Shown in pieces: positions 36,310 to 64,000 of a stretch of 64,000 nt of DNA. The notes beneath the pieces are model-generated. The model did no database searches. It was not told the origin of the DNA and was given only the letters and a program-made list of their open reading frames with translations. The stretch lies in the NCBI RefSeq assembly GCF_020382885.2, contig NC_058507.1, positions 139,001-203,000 on the forward strand. The letters are read 5' to 3'. This DNA comes from Scatophagus argus (lineage: Eukaryota; Chordata; Actinopteri; Scatophagidae). Every line of letters begins with the position of its first letter. Within the stretch, counting starts at the first letter, position 1. The translations under genes and the position numbers were made by a program.

Positions 36310-37005
36310 ATAGAGTTGTGTCATGCCTGGTGTTTTGGTTATGCTTTGTTCTTTGATTTAGGTAGTCCACATGCCATATTTCATGTTTGTCTCTCATGTG
36401 TTTTCATGTTTAATGTTCAGGTTTTGGTCACGTCCTGGTTTTCTGACCTTTTGTTTTTGAATGCATGTGTCACGTTTCTTGTGTCTCCATGTTTTATGTT
36501 CACGGTTTCTGTCACGTCTTGGTTCTTTGTCTTTTGGTTTTTGAGTCCTTGTGTCATGTTTCATGTGTGTCTTGTGTTTCCATGTATTATGTTCAAGGTT
36601 TTTGTCATGTCCTGTTTTATTTTGAAAAGTGTCACTTCCCCTGTGTGTCCTGTTTTCAGGTAGCTTTGCTTTTGGTTTTCTTGATTGCTTTCTCCCTCCT
36701 AATGTGTGCCACCTGTGTCTCGTTGTCATGTCTATTTAGTCCTTGTCTTCCCAGCCACCTTTGTCTGAGTGTTAGTTTTCACATTGACTTCATGGTTTGC
36801 CAGGATCTCTTTGCCATGCCGTGTTTAGCCAGGAGTTTTTTGCCTCAGTTTTTTTGTTGTTCCCATGACACAGTAAGTGTGAGCTTTTTTTGAGTTTTGC
36901 TTTGTTAAATAAAGACTCATTGTTTTTGGACCTCTACCTCGCATCCCTGCTTTTATTGACTCTGCATCGGGCTTCAGCCTTTTTCTGCGTCAGCCACGAC
37001 ACTCC
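36310..37005 (+). repeat. dispersed repeat with internal tandem triplication
   Basis: T-rich sequence with TCCTGTTTTATTTTG, TTTGTTAAATAAAGACTCAT and a CTGCTTTTATTGACTCTGCA end. It resembles the 3' portions of dispersed fish repeats that finish with an AATAAA and a GACA-type end. It contains three tandem units of about 84-89 bases (36381-36469, 36470-36553, 36554 to about 36640) built on TCATGTTTCATGTGTGTC...ATGTTCA-GGTTTTTGTCATGTCCTG. The superfamily could not be named. Confidence 0.45.
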
Positions 37006-37595
37006 ATTTGTGACAAGTTGAAAGAATTAGTAAAACAGTTTAAAAAAAAAAAACAAAAAAAACCCTGCAGTATGAAGGGTACTTTGAGCAGTGATGATGA
37101 GCAAAAAGTTACTTCTTTTGCTTCACTGATTTCTGGATGTTTATATGCTTGTCACTGTTCATGTTTCTGGGAAGCTTTCATTTTATATTTTCTTCCTGTG
37201 ATGAAGCAGATGATGCCACTTCCTGTGTAACGTCGATGAGACAGGTGTGTGAGACAGGTGTGGGTTCACTTCTCTCCTCAGTGTCAGGAAGCTGATCGGA
37301 TCAAATCTCCCGCTGCCCTGAGAAAATGACTTCTTGTGGAGACTCATTAAAAATAAAAACTGGAGTGTTACCCAAAGTGTGGCTCTGACCCCCCCTGGAG
37401 GTTAGCCAATCTCAAACTGATAGGACATCTACACAGCAAACCTTAGGCAGGATTTACTGTTCGTCACCATGGCAACAGCGTTGGCCAAAGGAGACAATCA
37501 ACAGTCAGTTAAAGCATTGATAAAGAGTGCAGCAAGAAATATCATATAAAACGAGATGTCAGTGTGTGTATGCTTGTGTGTGTGTGAGCGCAAGT
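37006..37595. other. spacer downstream of sec23a
   Basis: Contains a short poly-A run at 37043-37060. No gene or named repeat was recognised. Confidence 0.5.
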
Positions 37596-37601
37596 TTTAT
37601 T
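37596..37601 (-). terminator. candidate sec23a poly(A) signal
   Basis: TTTATT on the + strand gives AATAAA on the gene's strand, about 800 bases after the sec23a stop. The interval 37602-38395 would then be 3'UTR. Confidence 0.4.
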
Positions 37602-38395
37602 AAAAATACGAGATTTAAGACATAATGAAAACAAAACAAGTTCTCTCTCTGCAAGACTTTTAGTGTTCAATGGCTTCAACAAACAACATAAAGCAGCTGT
37701 TTCAGGTTTTATCACAAAATACCAATGACAAAGTTCTGATCACTTCAGCGTGTAGTTAAACTGCTCTGGTTACTCCAGAGGGGTCAGAGAAGCAGCTGCA
37801 GACCTGAGGTCAGCTGTCTCGATGACCCGTTAAAGGAGCAGTCTGCTGTGTTCACCTTTCAGCCCTGAAATCATTCTGACCTTCAGACTGCTGCACCGTT
37901 TAATGTCTCTTTAACAGCCAGCTTATGGTTTCCACACAGGATAAAATCTTCAGCAGCTCACATAACACTTATACAACCTAATGAAAATGACTTGACGTTT
38001 TCCTGTGCCACATGACACAACTGATGTATTAGAAATGAAACCAAAAGACAGGCTGAAATGTATTAAACGGCTCCGTTAAATGAAGCTGCCAGCTAAATCA
38101 AACTGAGACGTTTGTCTCTCTGCAGGTGTCAGACTGAAAGGTTTGTGAGGCAGAAATGTGACACAGCAGCTGTCAGGGCGAGCTAACTGGACGTCTAATG
38201 TGCATCTCTATGGGTTGTCACTGTTCTTCAGATGCTGCTGATTGGACTGTGGTGGACTGCATCAGTACAAGCTCCTTGCCCTGATTGGTTAGCTGGTCAT
38301 GCATGAGAATTCAGGCAGCAAAGACAAAATGAAGAAAAAAACATGGCAGACAGATGAGGACACACGTGAAGAGACAAGAGAGGAAACAAGAGAGG

Positions 38396-49708
<11,313 letters not shown>

Positions 49709-50642
49709 CTATCAGGTAGAAGCTGGGGAGGGGAGGGACAATATTCAGTGGCACTACTGCTCTACTACTGACTATACTGTAATACTACCAACAACACTGC
49801 CACTGTACTGCACTTGTATCTTTGAGTCTTTAGTGTTTGCTTAAATTTACAGCTGAATCAGTTCAGTTCAGTTACCTGAAAATTAATCAGCAACAATTCT
49901 GACATCGATTGCACTTGAAATTTTTAATTCTGGGCAGAAATCCCCCAGACTCCTCTGGTTCAGGTTTCAGTTTTTGTCCATTTTATAACCCAAACTCTGA
50001 AAAAGATAAACTGCTGTGCAAAATCGAGTAAAGTCTAATCTTGTTGAATTCCTCCCACCAACCAAACTCAGTGCAACTTTCTGAGAATTTAAATAATCAC
50101 ATATTATATCAGACAGCTGCACTGCACTGATGCCTCGACTTGTACTTTAATACAGTACTACAGTACTGAGATTAGTTTTCACCAATGCTGTTTACTGCAA
50201 CACTTAATTTCAAAAACTCTGAGAATGAAGCTGTGTAAAATCGACAGATTACAGGTAATCTCTCAGAGCAGACGATCAATGTGTAGTTCATTCATCAGAT
50301 AGCACTGATCTTTCGAGTCCACTCCGAATACCTGAATCTGCGACAGCACTCAGGTGTCTCTGGGGCGCGCACATGCGAATTAAATGTGCGTCCGTTTCAC
50401 ACGTGAACGTGAAGCTTTTTTTTATTTACTTCAACAGAAACAAAACAAACCAGTCTATCTCCAGAATTCACATCAGGTAGCTTCAGAGCTAACAGCTAAC
50501 TAAGCAGGTAAACTGCAGCGTCACTGCCGTCAGACAGGTGACAGGTACGGGATGAACAGACAGGTGAACTGACTGGGCCTATGTGAAGCTGGAGGTCTGT
50601 CAGGTCCAAGAGAGTCTGTAAGAAAGTTTATCAGTAACTCAC

Positions 50643-50720
50643 CGCCGCTCTGCTGCCGCTGCTGCTCCTCTCTACTGACAACGAAGCAAAACAACATGGC
50701 GGCGGCCGGGCGCCACGTCA
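50643..50720 (-). promoter_or_regulatory. sec23a: sec23a first (non-coding) exon and promoter
   Basis: On the minus strand a GC-rich block contains GGCCGCCGCCATGTTG, a YY1-type motif (reverse of CAACATGGCGGC), and ends at a strong donor GGCG|GTGAGTT (exon end 50643). The likely acceptor is CTCCCAG just above 49690, placing the start codon in exon 2. The ATG inside the YY1 motif would be an upstream ATG out of frame with SEC23A if the transcript starts upstream of it. The transcription start is not visible. Confidence 0.6.
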
Positions 50721-52167
50721 AATCACAGAGAGGACAAACACGCTGATGGCTCACTCTGAGCAACATTCAGGAAACACAATCCAGACTGTCAGTCTTAGAA
50801 AGCTTATATTTTGTCGTAAATTGTAATATTTTCAGAAAAGTAATAATATTAAAATATAAAAAAAGAAGATATATTATAGTGAGAACAATAACATCATTCC
50901 GTCGGGTAAAATAACAGGATATTGTGACAATAAAGACGTTTGCCTTCTCGTCTGAAATGACAGCCTTTTCCTCTTTCCTCTAAACACGCCGACTGTATTC
51001 TCTGAATTTATTCTTAATTTAGTTTTCTTCCTTTAATAAATGACTCTCCACCTGCTTGACCACAACCTTCCAACAGACAGCCTGTCCACTTCCTGTTAAT
51101 CCCATATTACCAAAAGTTGGCTGCAATTCACCCAGAGAACACGGGGAGTGAATGGAGCTAGTTGACTAAAATAATTATTTACACCTACTTCTGGACAAAA
51201 ACGGCAATAATGCGGTTTTCGGTTTGTGCATTACATTCTTTATGTTAACGATAGTTACAGCAGACGTTGGCTAAAACAATACATAAATATAGTGCTTGAT
51301 TGATGTGTGAAACCGAAACTGGCACGTATGCCGCAAATACTTAAATAATAATACAGAAAGCTGTTTCATCACAGAGAAAGCTAGAAGAAGAAGAAATCCA
51401 GTCTAAAGGAACTGTATCTATTGTCTCTGCCTCTTACACTGAAAACACAATGAAAATTGGCAGAGAAAAAGGTTTTACACCATAAAAGTTACATTAAGGG
51501 GCTACAGCTCCTTCATGTTCATGTTGGACGGCCGGAAGTTCAAGAGAGTAGAATCCTTCCTATAGTACAGTTTCTTTCTGTTTGACCACTTCAAAGTTCC
51601 GTGGAGGTAAACTGTCCTACTGTGAGACGGGTGTAGACACACGTCCCATGCCAGAGTGATTCATCTTCCCTACAGATGATCTCCGATGCAGCCTCACCCT
51701 GAGCTCAGAGAGAAGTTGAAGATGTTTCAGGAGTCATCATCAGTTTCGAGACAGCCCGTCAGGGATGACGAAAATTATCTGGCTGGTTTGACTTTTGGGG
51801 ATTTTAGATTACCTTTAATTCAACATTGTGATTTGGGTCAATGATAAAGACAAAACATGCAAAACTGACAGCGTCCTCCTTTTGTCTGCTGATGTTGACA
51901 CGTTACGAGTCTTTTCACCATTTTAACGTTTTATCTTTTCCTACAAGCTTCTGTTCAGATATCACCGAATTCTCCCAAATAATTTGTTGGTTTTACTCTG
52001 AAGGGCTCAACATGTGGACAAAGTAAACTCCCAGATTTACAACATCCTGTCTCGCAATGTCAAAATAAAACGGCATCGGTTTGTCAACAAGTCGTGAGCT
52101 CGACGCAGCATCAGAATGAGAGAAAAATGAAAAGACAAAGCAGGTTTAAAATGTTGTAATACAAATG
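50721..52167. other. intergenic between sec23a promoter and srp54 3' end
   Basis: AT-rich. No gene, SINE or LINE was recognised. Confidence 0.5.
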
Positions 52168-52173
52168 TTTATT
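52168..52173 (-). terminator. candidate srp54 poly(A) signal
   Basis: TTTATT on + (AATAAA on the gene's strand), about 470 bases after the srp54 stop. Confidence 0.45.
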
Positions 52174-52641
52174 ATATGACAAAATATTGTCACTAACTAA
52201 TGTTATCATCATCATCATCACATGATGTCATCTCATCCAATCAGGACAGGCGGCCCACTCTATCTGATTCTTATACACAAACATACAGAATTAAATTAAG
52301 GACAACCAAAAACAACCAGTTCATCTTCCTCACAGCCCCTCTTCATCATTTAAAGAATCAGTCAAATATTTCGGGTGAAGAAAACAGAAGACAAACCTTC
52401 CTATAGTGATGAACTGCTCCTTTAAATGATCAGTTTTCTGGTGTTCTTCTAAAAGCAGAAATCTTTATTTTCCTGTGAAAAGCCGCAGAGGACAAAACAA
52501 AAATCCACACTTCCTGCTTTTATTTTGTCTCTACACTTCCTGCTCCCTCGCTCTCTTAAAGCCCCACCCATCTCCATCTGTCAGGATGCAGAGCTTTCGT
52601 TTGAAGTTTTTCTTGTTCTAAGGCAGCTGGTTGGTCGGCGG

Positions 52642-58988
<6,347 letters not shown>

Positions 58989-59095
58989 ACCGTCGGCGTG
59001 TTTAATCAGACAGCAGCTGGAAAACGGCGAAACTCTCCCAGAGGAACGTCATCCAACCCAACCCGACCCGGAAACACATTATCTTCGGCGTCGTC
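58989..59095 (-). promoter_or_regulatory. srp54: srp54 first (non-coding) exon and promoter
   Basis: On the minus strand a CpG-containing block has TTTCCGGGTCGGGTTGGGTT (ETS-like CCGGAA on +) and GATGACGTTCC (CRE-like TGACGT), then GAAAACGGCGAAACTC reversed, and ends in a donor CGGTCA|GTAAGAAC. This fits a housekeeping TATA-less promoter and 5'UTR exon. The exact start is inferred. Confidence 0.55.
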
Positions 59096-59384
59096 ATCAT
59101 TCTTCTTCTTCTTTTTCAGCTGTATACAAACACATTACTGCCACCTGCCGGACAGAACTGTGTTCAGTCAACACTTTCAAACAAAACAAAACAACAAATT
59201 CAGAGACAAGACATTTAAGACGTCATGTGACTGGTGAACAGTCACATGCAGAAGAGGAGAAGAGGAATACAAGCAAACAGAAATGTAAATTTATAAATAA
59301 TATATTACATACAATTTCAAATAAAATATTTAATAGTTTTCACGTTGAATGTCATGAGGACTGATGGCCAATTCTCGTCTCCGT

Positions 59385-60140
59385 GTATAATCAGAATCAG
59401 AATCAGAATTCCTTTATTTATCCCCGAAGGGAAATTCTTTTTCGTACAGACATTGCACTTGCAGTATTCCCGACCAGGAAAGAAAAGTGAAAGGTATAAA
59501 AATAGGATAAACAAAACAAGATAAGTATAAATCTAAAATCTAAAATCTAAAAGTACAGGTATTCACATAAATCTAAAATATTAAAGTACAGGTATTTACA
59601 ATGTGTTCAAATAAAAACAAAACAAAACATATATGTACATGTGTAGAAAAAAAACAATATATACATTGTATATGTAAAGTGAGTGTGTCCATCACAGTGC
59701 AGAGTTTAGCAGTTTGATGGCGACAGGCAGGAATGATTTCCTGTGTCGCTCTGTGGTGCATCATGGGAGTCAGAGTCTGTTGCTGAACGAGCTCCTGTAG
59801 CCGATCAGCACATTGTGGAGAGGGTGAGAGGGAAAGTCCAGTATCGTCCTTATTTTGGACAACATCCTCCTCTCAGACACCACTGTCAGAGAGTCCAGTT
59901 CCTCTCCCACAACATGGTGGCCTTCTTAATGATTCTGTTGAGTCTGTTAGTGTCCCTCACCCTCAGGCAGCTGCCCCAGCAGGCAGCAGCATATGTGATG
60001 GCACTGGACACCACCGACTCGTAGAACATCCTCAGCATCGTCCTGCAGATGTTGAAGGACCTCAGCCGCCTCAGAAAGTAGAGGCGGCTCTGGCCCTTTC
60101 TGTAGACCATGTCCACGTTCTTGCACCAGTCTAGTTTGTA
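59385..60140 (-). pseudogene. non-LTR retrotransposon 3' portion
   Basis: Reading the minus strand from 60140: MVYRKGQSRLYFLRRLRSFN, then MLRMFYESVVSSAITYAAAC and NRLNRIIKKA, a frameshift, ERRMLSKIRTILDFP, then RATQEIIPACRHQTAKL, and a 3'UTR ending in AATTTCCCTTCGGGGATAAA plus (TTCTGATTC)n at 59390-59425. The protein motifs match the 27930-29085 LINE. It lies between the srp54 promoter and the methyltransferase-like gene. Confidence 0.85.
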
Positions 60141-60709
60141 AAGAAAGACAAGAGTAGTATATATACATATGTGTATTATTAACTGTTAACGTTAAATATT
60201 GTTCAGTTTATTTTTTTTAAAACAATAACCATTATTACGTTTGTGCTTGATTTACCACTGTAAGTTATATAGTTATAAGTTAACTGTAAACTCAGTCACA
60301 ATCAGTCACGGTGGTCGAAGCGCACTCACTGGCGCAACATCCAAAGGATATCCGGTTGCCACTTCGGCTGCAAAAATTCTTGACTCAATAAAGTTTTTCA
60401 AAAGAAAAACAAAACTGCTTCCGGGGTCTGATTTTTAAGGTGGTCTGAACTATTACTGGAGAAAAATGTGCCTTTCTAATCGAACTCTCTTTGAAGGTTC
60501 ACACCTTGTTTAAATGACATTGCAAAGTGTCAGCACTTGAACGGGTAGATAAATGTGTCACAGCTGCACTGTAATAATAGCTAATTAAAAGTGAGGAGCG
60601 TGACTTCACCAGTTCCACCTTAAAAATACACGTTCCTGAGCAGCACAGCCGGACTGCATCTCAACACACTAACTGAACCAGTGTGGAACCAGTTTCACAA
60701 AGTTGGAAG
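60141..60709. other. promoter region of the methyltransferase-like gene
   Basis: No repeat was recognised. The transcription start should lie here. No TATA box or CpG island stands out. Confidence 0.4.
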
Positions 60710-62250
60710 ATGAATTTTTCTGAAGCGAAATTAGAACTGAAGCAGCTGCTGAAGAAAGTCAACCCGTGTGAACTCCGCAAACTGCTGAAGTGGATCAGAA
60801 CCGCAGGTAAGCAAACACCTGAACCCTCTGGTCAGCTGCACCCTCAACACTGACGGCATGTAGAGCCAGTTTACAGTCCGAGCTGATCACAGGTCAGTGT
60901 CTGTGATCGGTGTCTGTCGCCGTTCAGTAAGCTGATGGGAGGTGACAGACTGAAAAATCTCCTCACACGTACAGCTGTTGGTTTGCTGGGTTATCTAGCA
61001 TCGGTTGGTGGGCAATCTCGTGATAAAATGTAGTCCAGGTGAAGCCCTCCTCTCTGGGATGCATGGCCTTAAAACAGTCCAGTAGTTTAAAACATAGTTT
61101 CTGCAATAAATCCGCTGCACGCGGTCGCCCACTGCCCCGGGTTTGCTGTGTGTGTGTGTGCACGTCACTTGGGTGGGTTAAATGCAGAGCACAAATTTCG
61201 TTGGAGTGAGTTCCCTCCAATGACAAAATATGTCACTTTCATCTTAAAGACCTGTTGTCGGGCCAGCTGTGGACCAGCTGTGGAGGAAGTAAAGGTATAA
61301 TGAAGAAAATGCCCATGAAGTTCTCAAGTGATAGTAAAGGTTTACTTCTGAAGTAACAAAGAGCCTGATTCAGCTGAAGGAGGAGGAGGATTTCACTGCT
61401 CTGTTCCTCACGCAGACGAGTTAGATGAGCTGCTGTCAGACAACAGGACGGTGATCCTACGGCACATCGCAGATGAGCTGAGAGGCAGTCTGCCTCAGGA
61501 CGCCATGTTCCCCTCCGAGAGTACTGCATACTGCAAGGTACTGTAGGGGTACAGCTGGTGATGATGATGTCTTTGATGCCGCAGTGTCACAGTAGTCCTG
61601 TTGTTTCAGATGCAGCAGCTTCCCCGGCCGACCGTCCACGTCGACAGCTTCCTGTATGATGAGGATCAAGTGGACTCTCTGTGTGAGGAGGGAACGATGA
61701 GCCGGTCCTACTGCCTCACCTGTGGGTCCTACAGAACCGCACCTCTGGGTCAGAATGTGTCTTCATCATGATCATCATCATCGTGACGACACGCCTTGTT
61801 GGCTCTTCCTGCTCACAGGACGCCTTCTTCTTCTCCTCCTGTTTTTTCTCCTGCAGACTTCATCTCTCACTCGTTCTCGATATCAGAGCTTCAGTTTCTC
61901 TTTGAGAACGTTCTTCCAGACCTCAGCGACCGGCTGCTGGTGGACGTGGGCTCCAGACTGGGAGCTGTCCTGTATGGGGTTGGTAGAACTTAGCAGATCC
62001 TGCTGAGTACTGCAGGACAGAATGTCTGATCAGTGGTTTTACGCCATCTTTGTTTAGTTCAAATCAAGTTAAATGACAGAAGGAGCAGCCAGCGGACAGG
62101 ATGACGGCATTAAAATGTTTAAAAACCCTGTAGACAGAAACCAAATTTAGGATGGAAAGACGAGCTGAAAACAATACTTTGTATGTTTGCACGCTGTGTT
62201 CACTTTTACGCCTTTGGGCAACATGGACTGGAATCAAATGAGTGATGTTG

Positions 62251-62291
<41 letters not shown>

Positions 62292-63079
62292 CAGGGTTAC
62301 GTGTTCAGCTCAGCCTCTCAGCTGGTTGGCCTGGAGCTCAGTGAAGAGTTTGTCAAACTGCAGAACAACATCCTGCACAAATACAAGCTGACAGACAGAA
62401 TCAAGGTTGACGAGACTCACGACACACTCACACCCAGCAGTAGAATTCAGTAGAACCGCTTTTTGACAAGTTTCACCTCCTGCAGGTTCTCCAAACTGAC
62501 ATTTGCCTGCAGAGCACTCTGCTGCAGAACACTGACGTTCTCATCATGAACAACGTGTTTGAGTTCTTCATGGAACCCTGTGAACAAGTCAGGTCAGGAT
62601 ACACACGACGACACACGCAAATAGAGTGCTGAAGACATGACATCACTTCCTGTCTTAACTTCCTGTGTAACTCAGAATGACCTCCATTTTATCAGACAGA
62701 CAGAGGAGAGATTGTGATCTCCTGAGTCTGATCAGCTGCACTACAGCAGCTGACAGCAGAAACTGAAGGCAGGAGGGTTTAACAGTGTTGGCACAGCATC
62801 ACCTCATCCTGCTGGGTCTCCATCGTCTGATCTCTGACTCACTCGATTTTACTTTAAATTGTCACAAATGTCTATGAGGTTCTGAATGAGGCTTCGTGAC
62901 TTCTGCAACACAGCCTTGAGGTTCTACTGTATCTTCAGCACTTTATATACAACATGACACACAGTAAGTGATGTGTGTGTGTCCAGAGCGTGGAGGTTCA
63001 TCATGGAGAACTTCAGGAAGAAAGGATCTCTGCTGGTCACCGTTCCCAGTCTGCAGGAGAGTCTAAACACACTGCAGGT

Positions 63080-63131
<52 letters not shown>

Positions 63132-63280
63132 TCTTATTAATTAACCACTTTGTTTGTGACCAGCAGGAGGCACTGCAGCCGGGCTGGGTGGAGGAACTTC
63201 CTGTCAACTATGAGGTTTACCTGGGCAGAGACACAGACCCCGATGCTCTCAGACAGATCCACCTGTACAGGGTTGTCTGA
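60710..63280 (+). CDS. uncharacterised methyltransferase-like protein, 8 exons
   Basis: Exons 60710-60806, 61416-61537, 61610-61748, 61857-61978, 62295-62405, 62486-62592, 62987-63077 and 63164-63280 join in phase to 301 aa ending LYRVV. The N-terminal 90 residues are helical and charged (LELKQLLKKVNPCELRKLLK, ADELRGSLPQ). Residues about 88-125 hold CEEG...SYCLTCGSYRT with spaced cysteines. A Rossmann-type SAM-binding core follows: LLVDVGSRLGAVLYG (motif I), QLVGLELSEEFVKLQNN (acidic loop), TDICL and DVLIMNNVFEFF (post-I/motif IV-like), then GSLLVTVPSLQESL. This order suggests a class I methyltransferase fold. Motif I is degenerate (VGSRLG rather than GxGxG), so activity is uncertain. No symbol can be given. 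The start is the first ATG, shortly after an in-frame-free leader. Confidence 0.85.
61114..61246 (+). mobile_element. tRNA-type SINE, 5'-truncated, in an intron
   Basis: Starts inside the SINE body at CTGCACGCGGTCGCCCACTG and runs through TTTGCTGTGTG, GGGTTAAATGCAGAGC and TTTCGTTGGAGTGAGTTCCC to a CTTTCATCTT end. It lies in intron 1 of the methyltransferase-like gene. Confidence 0.85.
62252..62291. repeat. (TG)n microsatellite forming a 3' splice site region
   Basis: The TG run ends in TTCAG|GG, the acceptor of exon 62295-62405. It replaces the pyrimidine tract. Confidence 0.95.
63078..63125. repeat. (AC)n microsatellite directly after a 5' splice site
   Basis: The donor CAG|GTAAAACACAC of exon 62987-63077 runs straight into about 40 bases of AC, within an 86-base intron. 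Confidence 0.95.
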
Positions 63281-63695
63281 CATGGACTAGTCTGGACTGG
63301 TCTGTTGTTGGTGTGAGATTATTATTTCTAGTCTAATCTGGACTGGGATTCTTGTACAGATTGCAGGTCTGGGCTGGGTTCTGGGCTGTGCATCTCTTCA
63401 TGAATCTTTCCTCTGTTCTCAGTAAAGTGATGTACTAAAACAGACTGCACATTTGAACTGAAGAAATGTCTCAGTCATTGATGCCAATGACTGATAAAGA
63501 CGTCCATCACATCTCCACTTTCTCCCACTGTACAACAGCAGAAACATTTCGGGTACGAGTGCGGCCATCTTGTTTTGGTCTGATCTCATTTGGAGCCATA
63601 CAGTTTATTCCAGGATGTCATATTTGAATGTGCTAAGCTAAATGACTCCATTCACCAGCTTAGCCACATGCTGATAGCATGATTTATTTGTCAAA

Positions 63696-63701
63696 AATAA
63701 A
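63696..63701 (+). terminator. candidate poly(A) signal of the methyltransferase-like gene
   Basis: AATAAA about 415 bases after the stop. A variant AGTAAA occurs earlier, near 63422. Confidence 0.35.
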
Positions 63702-63818
63702 TCATTATTAAAAATGCTCTGTTCCACACCCCCCCTTTCACTGTAAACATGACAACTCTTAGCATGCTAACATTAACTTTGTCAGTGGGTTCAGTTATTT
63801 TACACAACAGCGCCCTCC

Positions 63819-64000
63819 CCATTAGCCGGCTGATGTGCCCTTGAGCAAGGCACTTAACCCCCCAATATGCTCCCCGGGCGCTTGATGCTGCCCACTGCTC
63901 CTGTGTGTGTTTCACTGCATGTAATTTGTCAGGTGTTGCATGTGTGTGTTCAACTAAGGATGGGTCAAATGCAGAAGACGAATTCAGTGTGTGTGTGTAA
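63819..64000 (+). repeat. SINE-like dispersed repeat, copy 2 at window end (cut)
   Basis: Nearly identical to 16-197: CCATTAGCCGGCTGATGTGC through GGGTCAAATGCAGAAGACGA. The window ends inside it. Confidence 0.8.

Noticed and set aside
50530-50766. Minus-strand frame starting at the ATG in the sec23a first exon as an N-terminal extension of SEC23A
   Set aside because: The frame does not join SEC23A in phase through the likely acceptor, and the 49678 ATG gives a protein matching the family at its N-terminus. The ATG is better explained as part of a YY1 motif.

Overview
This window is vertebrate nuclear DNA, most likely from a spiny-rayed (percomorph) teleost fish. The genes have short canonical GT-AG introns and vertebrate orthologues. 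The background is typical of fish: abundant CA/TG microsatellites, tRNA-derived SINE copies, truncated non-LTR retrotransposons with ATTGAA-type or TCTTATCTTA/GATAGATA-type 3' tails, and a dispersed repeat ending in GGATGGATGGA. There are no operons, prokaryotic signals, CRISPR arrays, rRNA genes or tRNA genes.

Layout. 1-8368: the last exons of mipol1 on the + strand (1918-2009, 5698-5874, 8302-8368). 8369-19195: a gene desert between mipol1 and foxa1 holding LINE tails, microsatellites, one full-length tRNA-type SINE and candidate regulatory DNA at 12440-12760 and 14990-15290. 19196-23109: foxa1 on the - strand, two coding exons. 23110-31777: repeat-rich DNA with a purine tract, an L2-like LINE remnant carrying a minisatellite, a broken LINE reverse transcriptase at 27930-29085, and a partial duplicate of clec14a at 29498-29957 between two direct repeats. 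31778-33055: intronless clec14a on the - strand. 33056-37595: repeats, including a SINE and a 3-unit tandem array. 38396-50720: sec23a on the - strand, 19 coding exons plus a non-coding first exon, all traced in frame to 764 aa. Nested antisense in one large sec23a intron (42733-44744, + strand) is a three-exon class A GPCR of 347 aa with unusual core motifs. 52168-59090: srp54 on the - strand, 15 coding exons, 504 aa. 60710-63280: an uncharacterised methyltransferase-like gene on the + strand, 8 exons, 301 aa. The window begins and ends in two copies of the same SINE family.

The mipol1-foxa1-clec14a-sec23a order matches the human chromosome 14q21 block from memory, but the ttc6 and sstr1 genes expected between foxa1 and clec14a are not seen. 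srp54 lies next to sec23a, whereas in human it is a few Mb away on the same arm. Functionally, sec23a (COPII coat) and srp54 (signal recognition particle) both serve the early secretory pathway, foxa1 is a pioneer transcription factor and clec14a an endothelial membrane lectin. This is conserved synteny, not a shared pathway.

Exon boundaries were worked out by hand from GT/AG sites, phase agreement and remembered family sequences. Repeat family names are approximate. No database search or alignment program was run.
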